In this document: piece after piece, positions 17,102-25,893 of the stretch
Layout of the letters: each line of letters starts with the position of its first letter
Position numbering within the stretch: the first letter of the stretch is position 1
The notes under the pieces: model-generated
Seen by the model: the letters and a program-made list of their open reading frames with translations, nothing else
Databases searched by the model: none
Told to the model about the DNA's origin: nothing
Assembly (NCBI GenBank): GCA_029262065.1
Contig: JAJDAC010000002.1
Location: 1 to 64,000, forward strand
Source of the DNA: Candidatus Krumholzibacteriota bacterium
GTDB taxonomy: Bacteria; Krumholzibacteriota; Krumholzibacteriia; JAJRXK01
Length of the DNA stretch: 64,000 bases
Direction of reading: 5' to 3'
Made by a program: the position numbers and the translations under genes

Positions 17102-17983
17102 CTAACCTGTCGCACCTCCCGCCAGCCAGCCATCGATGGTTTCCACCAGGCTCCGCTGGGCCTGGATCAACGTGAATACATGATCGGTATTCTTCACTAC
17201 TTCGACGCGCAGGGGGCCCTGGCGGGCCAACGGGCTCACTTCGGCCTCATATCCCACCCGGAACAGGTCCCAGGCCGTACTGCCATCGGAGTAGATCATG
17301 AGAGTTCTTACGCCACGCTCCGTCAAGCGCGCCAGATCGGTACGCGGAATACCAGATGGTGAGGCTATCTTCTGAGGTCGTCGCACAACGCGTTGCACGG
17401 CGGATCGAATTGCCCCCAGATTGCTCTTGCCCGATACGACGCGGCGCCAACTCCTGGGGTCGAACATGCGAGTGACGTAGTACCGCATCTGCGTGCGAGC
17501 ATTGACGTACTCCAGCAATTGTTGGTCACGAGCGGCATCGAACGCGGGCTGACCCTCCTGACGCAGGCTCAGATCACCCGCGTTCACCAACACCAGGCCG
17601 GCCACGCGCTCATCGCGACTAGCTACCTGCAGGGCCACGTCTCCGCCCACGCACAGCCCCACTATGGTGAATCGGTCCAGTCGGTAGCGCGTCGCCATCC
17701 ATTCCATGGCCGCCTGGGTGTCGGCCACGGAGTGTTCATGGAACGGCATCCCATCGCGCCGCGGCGCGCTATCACCCACGCCCGCGAAGTCAAAGCGCAG
17801 ACCCACCAAACCGCGCAGGGCGAAGCGTCGAGCCAGGGTCACGTGCAGGCGATTGGGTCCAATCCGAGGCAACAGGCCGGCGTTGAGGAACAACACGCCT
17901 CCGGTGGGCTCTTGATCGGGGATCGTCGTCACGCCCACCAGGCCAGCCCCGAACTGGGCGATCTGTTCGCTCGGTCCACTCAT
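17102..17983 (-). CDS. Alpha/beta hydrolase, exosortase-A-associated hydrolase-1 type
   Basis: 293 residues; the ATG at 17983 overlaps the stop of the upstream hydrolase gene as ATGA. The fold shows G-V-L-F-L-N-A-G-L-L-P-R-I-G-P, R-F-D-F-A-G-V-G-D-S and the nucleophile elbow V-G-L-C-V-G-G, where Cys replaces the usual Ser. A late T-D-H-V-F supplies the catalytic His. A Cys elbow and this N-terminus are characteristic of hydrolases that sit in exosortase/EpsH-type exopolysaccharide loci. No exosortase gene is in the window. A role in processing or transferring acyl or glycan groups for surface polysaccharide is inferred from context only. Confidence 0.72.
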   Translation of the reverse strand: MSGPSEQIAQFGAGLVGVTTIPDQEPTGGVLFLNAGLLPRIGPNRLHVTLARRFALRGLVGLRFDFAGVGDSAPRRDGMPFHEHSVADTQAAMEWMATRYRLDRFTIVGLCVGGDVALQVASRDERVAGLVLVNAGDLSLRQEGQPAFDAARDQQLLEYVNARTQMRYYVTRMFDPRSWRRVVSGKSNLGAIRSAVQRVVRRPQKIASPSGIPRTDLARLTERGVRTLMIYSDGSTAWDLFRVGYEAEVSPLARQGPLRVEVVKNTDHVFTLIQAQRSLVETIDGWLAGGATG

Positions 17984-18798
17984 GATGACCCGGAAATCCA
18001 GTCGACCACGCTTTGGGCCACCGCGGGAGCAACCATTCCGCCACCGAACTCGTCCGCGCCTTTTTCTTTCGTCCAGACCGGCGCGGCGTCGTGCGACACA
18101 AACGTTGCTCCCCAGGATTCGGCCAGGCTCCGCCCCCTATTCCCGGTCCGGGACGCGTGCAACACGAGCACGCGCGGAGCCGGCGCAGCGTGCAGTTGGA
18201 GATCGACCGCGGATACCTGCTCGGCCAGGGTCGGGGGCCACGAGAATCCCAATATCTCGTCGGCGCCGAGATGGGCCGCATTTCGGGCGAAGGATCCCCG
18301 CAGCCATTCCTGGTGTTGGGCATGCAGTTGTTCCAGGTAGGCCGCGCCCGATATGACCGGATCCCAAAGCACGACAGCCGCCGCCTTCAATTCCGCGGCG
18401 GCGGCGCAGGCGAGGGATGCACCCAACCGCACGCCGCACAGAACGATGGATGAAGCCCCCGTGCCGCCAATCAGCTCGCGGCCCGCGCCAATCGTATCGT
18501 GCCGCCACTGGTCCCACGAAACCGCGTCCAGATCGCCCTGCGAGTCGCCGCAACCCGAGTAGTCGAAACGAAGCGAGGGGAAGCCAGCCTGGGCGAGCTG
18601 TTCAGCCAGCTTCAGGAGGGCCCGGTGCGACCGGATCGCCTCCTGGCCTACTGGCGGGCAGATCAATACGCCGGTATCTCGCGCGTCATGGGCGGGAGGA
18701 TGGTAGGCGCCGAACAAACGCCGCCCAGGATCGCCGAAGAAAAAGGGTTCCAAAACACCACCGGACGGTAGATGTGCCAAGGCAGGCGAGTGTATCAC
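17980..18798 (-). CDS. Alpha/beta hydrolase-fold protein, exosortase-A-associated hydrolase-2 type
   Basis: 272 residues from a GTG at 18798; the frame stays open to 18912, but that would overlap the start of the divergent glycosyltransferase. The N-terminus reads L-E-P-F-F-F-G-D-P-G-R-R-L-F-G-A-Y-H-P-P, typical of the exosortase-associated hydrolase 2 group. The elbow is C-G-V-R-L-G-A, with Arg where hydrolases have Ser, so a normal esterase mechanism is unlikely; this is a known oddity of the group. R-F-D-Y-S-G-C-G-D-S is the usual oxyanion-side strand. It pairs with hydrolase 1 through a 4-nt overlap. Cytoplasmic. The exact start is uncertain. Confidence 0.68.
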   Translation of the reverse strand: MIHSPALAHLPSGGVLEPFFFGDPGRRLFGAYHPPAHDARDTGVLICPPVGQEAIRSHRALLKLAEQLAQAGFPSLRFDYSGCGDSQGDLDAVSWDQWRHDTIGAGRELIGGTGASSIVLCGVRLGASLACAAAAELKAAAVVLWDPVISGAAYLEQLHAQHQEWLRGSFARNAAHLGADEILGFSWPPTLAEQVSAVDLQLHAAPAPRVLVLHASRTGNRGRSLAESWGATFVSHDAAPVWTKEKGADEFGGGMVAPAVAQSVVDWISGSS

Positions 18799-18906
18799 TC
18801 CGGCCCGGCCACCGCACCGTTCCTTCGGCCGCCGGGTCCATGCTACGCTGCGCGTTCGAACTCGAATCAAGTTCACGCCCATTCGAACAGCCAAGCACGA
18901 ACCGGC

Positions 18907-20037
18907 ATGCATATCGCGATCGACGGCACCATCTGGGGCGGTGAGGAAACCGGCGTGGCCGCCATTACCCGCCGATGGATCCAGAACCTCATCCCCCTAT
19001 TGGATGGGCACGAAGCCACCGTATTCGTGACGCGGGAATTTGCCGACAAACCCCCCGATATCTGGTCGCGCGTGAACCTCCAGGTGGTTCTGCGAAACTC
19101 CCACGCCACCGCGCGCGACCGCCTTCGACGCGTGGTTTGGCAACAGGCTCAATTGCCAGGACGGCTGAATCGCATTGGCGCCGATGTCGTGTACTGCCCG
19201 GCCTATACCATGCCCCTGGTCACATCGGTGCCCGCGGTCGTCACGGTGCACGACCTCATCGCCCTGCGAAGACCCGATCTTTGTACGTGGTCCAACGGAC
19301 TGCACCTGAGAACCCTCGTGCGCGCCACCGCACAGCGCGCCGCCGTGATCACCACGCCAACTCAGGTAGTGGCCCGCGACGTTCGACACGAGTTCCAGGT
19401 GGATGCGTCGCGCGTGGTGACCATTCCATGGTGGAGTGATCCGGAGATTCCCGGAGTCGACAGAAAGGAAGCCGGGACACTCCTGCGCGAGCGATGGCGA
19501 CTGGACCGCGACTTCGTTCTGTTCGTGGGCGCGATCGAAGCCAAGAAGAACCTGCCGCGGTTGATCGACGCGTGCGACCGCGCGGGGGCGCTCATGGTCA
19601 TGGTGGGTCCGAGTCGACAGTCGGAGCGCCTGGAACGCGCCGTCCACGCGGCGTTGCGACGAGGCGGCCACCGACATCTGGGTTTCGTTTCCCATCGGGA
19701 GCTTGGCGCGCTGTACGCCACGGCCAGGGCCTTGGCAATTCCGTCCCACATCGAGGGGTTCGGATTGCCGGCGCTGGAGGCCATGGCCGCGGGGTGCCCG
19801 GTCATCGCATCGAACGATGCCGCACTGCGCGAAGTCTGTGGCGATGGTGCCGTGTTGGTTCCGGCCGAAGACGTTGGCGCGCTGAGCCAGGCCATCGCTT
19901 CGGCGATGGCAAGCCCACCAGACGACACGTTGGCGGCCAGGAGGATCCAGAGAGCAGGTGCCTTCGACCAAGGTGATTCCGCCCTCGCTCTACTGAACGA
20001 ACTCGTGCGTGCGACGCAAGAGTCTCAGGCGTTGTAG
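18907..20037 (+). CDS. Glycosyltransferase family 4
   Basis: 376 residues from the ATG at 18907, where the protein begins M-H-I-A-I-D-G-T as GT4 enzymes do. The N-terminal Rossmann half ends near residue 180, with V-H-D-L-I-A-L-R. The C-terminal half holds V-L-F-V-G-A-I-E-A-K-K-N-L, H-L-G-F-V-S-H-R-E-L and the donor-binding H-I-E-G-F-G-L-P-A-L-E-A-M-A (E-x7-E intact). Retaining GT-B enzymes of this type transfer a sugar from a nucleotide donor during surface polysaccharide assembly on the cytoplasmic face. It faces away from the hydrolase pair and converges with the 997-residue gene. Sugar specificity unknown. Confidence 0.88.
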   Translation: MHIAIDGTIWGGEETGVAAITRRWIQNLIPLLDGHEATVFVTREFADKPPDIWSRVNLQVVLRNSHATARDRLRRVVWQQAQLPGRLNRIGADVVYCPAYTMPLVTSVPAVVTVHDLIALRRPDLCTWSNGLHLRTLVRATAQRAAVITTPTQVVARDVRHEFQVDASRVVTIPWWSDPEIPGVDRKEAGTLLRERWRLDRDFVLFVGAIEAKKNLPRLIDACDRAGALMVMVGPSRQSERLERAVHAALRRGGHRHLGFVSHRELGALYATARALAIPSHIEGFGLPALEAMAAGCPVIASNDAALREVCGDGAVLVPAEDVGALSQAIASAMASPPDDTLAARRIQRAGAFDQGDSALALLNELVRATQESQAL

Positions 20038-20060
20038 TACGCGCGGGGCCAGGGAGGTAC

Positions 20061-23054
20061 CTACGGCCGCGAACGCGCGAGGAACTCCAAACCATCTCTC
20101 AATCCCTGCGTAATCGCGTTCGCGGCGACCGGAGCGGGCCGCACCGACAACGCCTGCACGGCCAGTTCGTGCGATTCGTCGCCACGGAATTCCAGCCGGA
20201 TGCCGGTTATCAAACCGGCGGCCACCGTGGCCGCAATTTCCTGCCGGTGATCCACCGAAAGCCGCAGGCGATCGCCTTGCAGTACGGCTGTCACTGACGG
20301 CGAAGGCACGTTGGCTGGCCACTCACTCAACGAAGCCAATTTATCGTTCACGAATGCCTGGTACGAACCGGGCTGCGTCCACCGCACACCCATGCGCGAT
20401 TCCTGTCCATCGGCATGCTCGAAGACCAACGCGATCTCCTGATTGGGCTGAAAGAAACCCGCGCTGACCCGCAGTTCCACCGCCAGCGCTTCTTCGTTCA
20501 GCAAGGGTCGATACCGAAGTACCGCGGCTTCCGTGTCGCCGCTACCCATGTAGTAGCCGTTGATTCCCGACTCGTTCTCGTCGAAACGCCAATTCCCCGC
20601 GATCGCCTGCCATACCGCTGCACCGGCAAACACACCCAGCTCCGGATGGAAAACCCCCGACTCTTCCCAGCGCTGGCGCGGCCTCAAGTACGGCCCCGAC
20701 GCCGCAGGAACACCCTGAAGACCCGGAGCCGAAACAAAACCTTCACGTAGCGGTTGCGGATCGTAGTACGAGAACAGGATCTCCTCGCCCCGGTTCACCA
20801 CGATCGAATGACCGCGTTGGGTCACTCGCAGGTCAACCACGCGAGTGGCGGGGAGCGAGTACTCACCTGTTCCCAACGATTCTCCGTTGCGCCGGAACTC
20901 CAGCCGCTGGACCTGGGCATTCACCAACAGTTCGTAGCCACGACCTGGTTCGTCGCGATCGGCGTGGAATCGCACACCGAAGGTGTTTCGATCCGACGGT
21001 ACCGGCCCGGTCAGCTCGATCATTACATCGCCCGACAGTAGACGATCTTCGACGTCGCCCGCGGGCCAGCCGTAGCCCAGCGCGAAGAAATTCGAATCGC
21101 GGGGGAAGGTCGCGTAGCTCGTGCGGTTTTGAAACCTGATAGGATCGTCGCCAGCCACGAACACGTGTTCCATGTTGGCGAGCGGCCGGCCCTGCTCCAA
21201 TAGCAGGCTCTGGTTCCATATGAGACCAAACACGCCCTGGTCGAACACGGCCTGCAATGTGGATCCATTGGGAACGTCCACGTTCCACTGTCGTGGCCGG
21301 CCATTCTGGACCCAGCGCACGGTGTTGGGTTCGACCATCAACGTGTCCAGCACACCGTTGCGGTCTACATCGAACAACAGCCCCTGGGGCAAGACTGTGG
21401 GATCCACATAGGACGTAACCACACCGCCCGCGAAGGCCGGCGTATTCAATCGCCAACTCGTGCCTCGCTGGCCGCGAATCTGCACCGCCTGCTCGCCCCA
21501 GACGAACTCGGTTGGTCGTAGATCGAACTCGCCGAACAACGCCCGCGGATGCCCCAGATCAATGAGTCCCGCCAAGGTTTCGCGCGGGGCACTGACGCTG
21601 GCGAAGGCTTCACCGGCCACGCTGGCGGTGACCTTGCCGCCGCTCCAGTTCAATTGCAGGCTGGCGCGATCGTCAGCGTGAAAGACCCCCCATTTCCCTC
21701 CCACAACCTCCGGTCGGCGACCGGCATGGGCACGCACCAGCTCCACTCGCTTGGCGTGCTCGAATCGCTCTCCTACGTTCGCCCAACGCAGCAACAAAGC
21801 GTCGCCACGAGGAGAACCCACGCCCAATCCCGGCCAGCGGCGCGGACGGTCGATGGCCGATGGGAAATCGGCCAAGGTAACCGCATCATTCTCGCGCGTA
21901 CGCCAGTCGACGAACGCCTCGGCCGGACGCAACACCGCGTCGGTCGCATCTACATACAGTCCGGTTCCACCGCTCGACCAGCCCGAGCGTTCGGGCCAGT
22001 TCGCAAACAATGTTTCCCCGGTGGCCAGCTTCGCCTGCACGGAAATGGACGTGAACTGCACCGTGATCCGTTGCCACTGCCCTGCGTTGACATGCTCACG
22101 CAGCGGCACCGACTGAAGAATGCGCGCAGTGTCGCCTTCCATACGTACCAACTGGAACGTCGCCCCACCCTCTTCCACATGCGCCCCTACCAGACGGGCT
22201 ACCACGTAGCCGGTCTCGTCACGACCGAAGAATACGCCTGCCCGACCGCGCGGGTGTAGCAGAAGACTGGCCTGCATCCAGGCGGCATCCACATCGGAGG
22301 CACGCGCCTGCGCCAGCGAGATTCCCGGAGCCACGGGAGCCACCGCGCTGAGCCCCGGGGACCGCATCACGCGCCACTCGTCGCCCGACAACAACCAGCG
22401 ATCGCCCATGGGGCTTACCTGGTCGCTGGCCGCCGTGAAGTTGTCTGAGAACGCCAGTGCACGCCGCGTGGCCGCTTGCTCCGTTGAGAAATCGCCGGAA
22501 TTCTGATCGGTCGGGAGGAAGTTCTCTTGGGGTGAGAACAACACGCAGTCGACGGCCGCGTTGGCCTCGCGCGTGCCAACGTGTAGAACGTGATCACCCG
22601 CCGCCAGAGCTACGCGCGGGCCACGCACCCAGTGCCAACGCCGGAACGATGGATCGTTTCCTACCAGATTGCGCGCTGCATTCGCATCGAGTGAAGCGCC
22701 ACCGGGCGACACGGCCAGGGTAATGCTGTTGGAACACGTGCCCCGCCAGCGCACGCGGGCCCACACCCAGTAGTCACCAGCCGCCTCGACGCGAATCGGG
22801 TACGAGGTTTCGCCCACCACGGTACGACCGTACTGCGGCGCGGTGGCCTCCCACCCCTCGATGGTGACGAACCCTCCGGCCGAAGTATCGCTCGATACGC
22901 GCGGGTGGGTTCGCTCGGCGAACTGTGCATTGCGCTCGAGCTCCACCAGTACCAGCTGCTCGGGATCCACCGCGACGGGGCGCCGGCCCACGGTGTCGCT
23001 GGCCACGCCCACCGCCGCCAACACCACGCACAGGATTTTCCAGATTCGGCTCAC
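20061..23054 (-). CDS. Large secreted multidomain protein with CBM-like and LamG-like modules, in the exopolysaccharide operon
   Basis: 997 residues; the GTG start overlaps the stop of the polymerase gene as GTGA. A signal peptide is present (I-L-C-V-V-L-A-A-V-G-V-A). Residues 60-175 look like a carbohydrate-binding beta-sandwich (Y-P-I-R-V-E-A-A-G-D-Y-W-V-W-A-R-V-R-W-R-G). After it come several jelly-roll segments of LamG/DUF1080 style, roughly 200-375, 400-540, 610-790 and 800-980. They share patterns such as G-V-F-F-G-R-D-E-T-G-Y and G-V-R-F-H-A-D-R-D-E-P-G-R-G-Y-E-L-L-V-N. No catalytic motif is evident. Position at the end of the operon suggests binding or organising the exported polysaccharide. 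I recognise no named family over the full length. Confidence 0.6.
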   Translation of the reverse strand: MSRIWKILCVVLAAVGVASDTVGRRPVAVDPEQLVLVELERNAQFAERTHPRVSSDTSAGGFVTIEGWEATAPQYGRTVVGETSYPIRVEAAGDYWVWARVRWRGTCSNSITLAVSPGGASLDANAARNLVGNDPSFRRWHWVRGPRVALAAGDHVLHVGTREANAAVDCVLFSPQENFLPTDQNSGDFSTEQAATRRALAFSDNFTAASDQVSPMGDRWLLSGDEWRVMRSPGLSAVAPVAPGISLAQARASDVDAAWMQASLLLHPRGRAGVFFGRDETGYVVARLVGAHVEEGGATFQLVRMEGDTARILQSVPLREHVNAGQWQRITVQFTSISVQAKLATGETLFANWPERSGWSSGGTGLYVDATDAVLRPAEAFVDWRTRENDAVTLADFPSAIDRPRRWPGLGVGSPRGDALLLRWANVGERFEHAKRVELVRAHAGRRPEVVGGKWGVFHADDRASLQLNWSGGKVTASVAGEAFASVSAPRETLAGLIDLGHPRALFGEFDLRPTEFVWGEQAVQIRGQRGTSWRLNTPAFAGGVVTSYVDPTVLPQGLLFDVDRNGVLDTLMVEPNTVRWVQNGRPRQWNVDVPNGSTLQAVFDQGVFGLIWNQSLLLEQGRPLANMEHVFVAGDDPIRFQNRTSYATFPRDSNFFALGYGWPAGDVEDRLLSGDVMIELTGPVPSDRNTFGVRFHADRDEPGRGYELLVNAQVQRLEFRRNGESLGTGEYSLPATRVVDLRVTQRGHSIVVNRGEEILFSYYDPQPLREGFVSAPGLQGVPAASGPYLRPRQRWEESGVFHPELGVFAGAAVWQAIAGNWRFDENESGINGYYMGSGDTEAAVLRYRPLLNEEALAVELRVSAGFFQPNQEIALVFEHADGQESRMGVRWTQPGSYQAFVNDKLASLSEWPANVPSPSVTAVLQGDRLRLSVDHRQEIAATVAAGLITGIRLEFRGDESHELAVQALSVRPAPVAANAITQGLRDGLEFLARSRP

Positions 23055-24748
23055 GCCGCACCTCCCTGACGACTAGCCGCCACCGCGACAAATGCCATGG
23101 CCACTGATGTCGTGGCCACCGGGCAGAACAACATGGCTATCGCCGCGGCCACCAGGGAGCCCCGCGCAATACGGGAAGCGCCGCGAAACGCGGCCACCCA
23201 GGCCCCCAACCACGCCAACAGGCCCAACCACCCCACGGTAACGCCCAGCAGGAGATACCCGTTGTATACGTTGGGAAATGTGGTTCCCGTGCGCTCCAAC
23301 GTGCCGTAGCCCGTGCCAATGACGCGCTGCCATCCGCCCAACCCGGCCCCCAGTAACGGTTGCGAACCCATGAGACGCAATGCCGCCCAATTCTGGGAAA
23401 AGTATTCCGGCGCAACCACGGTAGGCGTCTCCACCGACGGCGCCCCGAACTCACCGCTGGTGCGCGCGAAGTCCAGGCAGTCCAGACCCAGAAACACCTG
23501 ACGCGCTCCCAGCGGAAACGTGATCTGCGCCGGTGCGGGCAACGCGGCGCGGCGCGCGTGCAAGACCTGGGCTCGGCGTAGTTCCAGCGGTACTCCTACA
23601 ACGTTGGGAATCTCGCTTCGCATGGCATCGCGCACCGACGACGAACCCAATACCAGCGGCAACAACCCCGCCCCAAGCACGATTCCCGCGAGTCCGAGCG
23701 AGCGGCCGCGCGCGGAGAAAACCACGGTGATGGCCACCAGCGCCGTGGCGAGCAGAGACGCGAAGCCGGCCACGGCCAGGAGGACAGGGGCCAACATCCA
23801 CCGGCCGCCGGTTCGCACGCACCACGGAGCCACTATGATGACCGTGGCGACCAACGCGCTCCGATCGGCGAACACGCCGCTGATCAGGTGATGCGGCTCG
23901 CCGGCGATCAACTGATACAGCGTGGAAAGGCCCGCCAGGGCGCAGATCGCGCCACCGACCAGGGCAAACCACTGAGCGTCGAAGAGCCGGCGACGGAACA
24001 GCCAGAACGCCAATACGTAGGTATCCACCACCTGAATCGCATCGGCCAGCGATCCGCGGGAAACCGCCCAGGATCCCAACACCACCACCACGAAGAACCA
24101 GAACGGGTTGGCCAACGAGCGCCGCAACTCGGAAACCAGGCTCGCCGGCGACCGCACCAACAATACGGCGATCTCGACGGCAACCGCGAACCACAGCAAG
24201 AGGTCGGTCCACGGAAGACGAACCGCCGCTACGGTACGACCGGGTTCCGCGAGCTCCAGATTCAACGAGAAGGGAATACTCACCAGCACCAAGGCGGCCA
24301 GCGCACGGGAAAGTCGATCAGCCTTGTCCACAACGGCATCGAGATTCTCGCTCAACGCGAGCGGCGGCGACAGCAGCACCAGTACCAGAAACGCCTCGGC
24401 GGCGCGAACCAACAACGTCGACAACAGGCGGACCCACGACGCGCCCAACGTGGCGCCCAACACCAACGGGCTCGCAGCCGCGGCCCCCAGGACGACCACG
24501 GCCCCCAGGTAGAGCGCCGCGCGCTTGTCGCCAACGGTCCAGTGGATCGGCACGCGTCGTAGGATGACGACGGCAATGGCCGCCAGGACCAACGCAAGCC
24601 GGGCCGGGGCCACGTTCCATTCGCCGGCCAGCGTGATTGTCTTGGCCGAAACCACCGCGTACACCAACACGGCGGCCCACGCCAACAGGCCGCGAACCGC
24701 GATCGGTATCCGTGCCCGATCGGACCTGGGTGCGGGGGTGTCCGCCAA
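23051..24748 (-). CDS. O-antigen ligase/polymerase-like membrane protein
   Basis: 565 residues from a TTG at 24748, with GGAG about 12 bases upstream and 17 bases after the previous stop. At least ten hydrophobic helices are present. The C-terminal region has a long periplasmic loop (about residues 400-490) with the pattern S-Q-P-L-L-G-A-G-L-G-G-W-Q, then N-V-Y-N-G-Y-L-L-L-G-V-T-V-G-W-L-G. These are typical of Wzy/WaaL-type (PF04932-like) proteins, which polymerise or ligate lipid-linked glycans at the periplasmic face. Neighbouring GT4 genes support exopolysaccharide polymerisation. Confidence 0.78.
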   Translation of the reverse strand: MADTPAPRSDRARIPIAVRGLLAWAAVLVYAVVSAKTITLAGEWNVAPARLALVLAAIAVVILRRVPIHWTVGDKRAALYLGAVVVLGAAAASPLVLGATLGASWVRLLSTLLVRAAEAFLVLVLLSPPLALSENLDAVVDKADRLSRALAALVLVSIPFSLNLELAEPGRTVAAVRLPWTDLLLWFAVAVEIAVLLVRSPASLVSELRRSLANPFWFFVVVVLGSWAVSRGSLADAIQVVDTYVLAFWLFRRRLFDAQWFALVGGAICALAGLSTLYQLIAGEPHHLISGVFADRSALVATVIIVAPWCVRTGGRWMLAPVLLAVAGFASLLATALVAITVVFSARGRSLGLAGIVLGAGLLPLVLGSSSVRDAMRSEIPNVVGVPLELRRAQVLHARRAALPAPAQITFPLGARQVFLGLDCLDFARTSGEFGAPSVETPTVVAPEYFSQNWAALRLMGSQPLLGAGLGGWQRVIGTGYGTLERTGTTFPNVYNGYLLLGVTVGWLGLLAWLGAWVAAFRGASRIARGSLVAAAIAMLFCPVATTSVAMAFVAVAASRQGGAA

Positions 24749-24765
24749 TTTCTGTGGAGTCTCCG

Positions 24766-25893
24766 TCAGAGGGATGTGAGTTCCCGGTAGACAGACAGTA
24801 TTTCACCGGCCACGCGCGGGATCAAGTACGCGACTTCAACGCGCTCCCGCCCCGCCAAACCCAAATCCCTGGCCCATTGCGGTTGCTCGGCGAGCTGGGC
24901 CATCCCACGGGCCCATAGATCGGGGCGACCGGCGGGTACCAGCAATCCGGTGACACCCGGGACCACGATCTCGGCCAACCCGCCGGTGGCCGAGGCCACG
25001 ACGGGCCGCGCCAACGCCATGGCCTCAACCGCTACCCGGCCAAAAGGCTCTTCCAAGGAAGGAACCGCGACCACGTGGGCGACCGAAAACAACTCAGCCA
25101 CATCGTCCTGCGGTGGTACCAGATCGACACGCGCCCGGCCCCATCTCGCGGCCAGGTCGATCAGCTCGCGTTGGTGCGAAGTAGCAGTTACATCGAAGGT
25201 GTTCAACGCGAGCAACAAGTGAGGTCGCAGACCCGCGCCGGCCAACTCATGCACGGCGGCGATCAACGTGGAGAAGCCCTTCCGCGGAAGAGCCTGTCCG
25301 GCCGCCGCTACGACGAATTCATCGGGTTGTACATTCCACCTGGCCCGCGCTGCCTCCAGACGGGACCTCGACGGCGCATGCAGTGGCGCGATTCCGTTGT
25401 TCACCAATCGCAGCCGCTGGGCCGACCCAAGCTGTTTGCGGGCAAACTCGAATACCGCCGACGAGATCGGAACCGAGAACCCACTTCCGCGACCCAGTAT
25501 CCTGGCCAGCCAGGGCCGATGGTAGAAATCACGCCAGTGCCACACCCACGGCGTGTTGGATCGATCAATCGCCCAAGCGCTCCACAACTGAGCCTGGGTA
25601 CTGTTGGTGTGGACCAGGTCGTGGCGGGCCATCAGTCGGCCAAGGTCTTGCGTTGCCGCCACCATGCCTGGTATCGCCGCGACCGAACGGGGCCGCCAAC
25701 GGATCGTGTGCATTGGAACCTGGTACCAGTCGATACCCACCGCCTGGCTCCGGTGAGCAAGCTCCCCTTCCGGGCAGGCGAGAGCCGGCTCGACGTTGGA
25801 ACCCGCCAACTCGCGCATCGCGACCATGAGCTCCAGCAGGCTCCGTTCGGCCCCACCCAATTCGGCCCGGTGGGATACATACAGGACCTTCAT
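24766..25893 (-). CDS. Glycosyltransferase family 4
   Basis: 375 residues. The ATG at 25893 overlaps the upstream GT stop as ATGA. The N-terminus M-K-V-L-Y-V-S-H-R-A-E-L-G-G-A-E-R-S-L is the standard acceptor-side GT4 start. In the C-terminal half are V-V-A-A-A-G-Q-A-L-P-R-K-G-F, V-A-V-P-S-L-E-E-P-F-G-R-V-A-V-E-A-M-A (E-x7-E intact) and G-V-T-G-L-L-V-P-A-G. It is a cytoplasmic or membrane-associated retaining transferase, third in the five-gene polysaccharide operon. Sugar unknown. Confidence 0.87.
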   Translation of the reverse strand: MKVLYVSHRAELGGAERSLLELMVAMRELAGSNVEPALACPEGELAHRSQAVGIDWYQVPMHTIRWRPRSVAAIPGMVAATQDLGRLMARHDLVHTNSTQAQLWSAWAIDRSNTPWVWHWRDFYHRPWLARILGRGSGFSVPISSAVFEFARKQLGSAQRLRLVNNGIAPLHAPSRSRLEAARARWNVQPDEFVVAAAGQALPRKGFSTLIAAVHELAGAGLRPHLLLALNTFDVTATSHQRELIDLAARWGRARVDLVPPQDDVAELFSVAHVVAVPSLEEPFGRVAVEAMALARPVVASATGGLAEIVVPGVTGLLVPAGRPDLWARGMAQLAEQPQWARDLGLAGRERVEVAYLIPRVAGEILSVYRELTSL

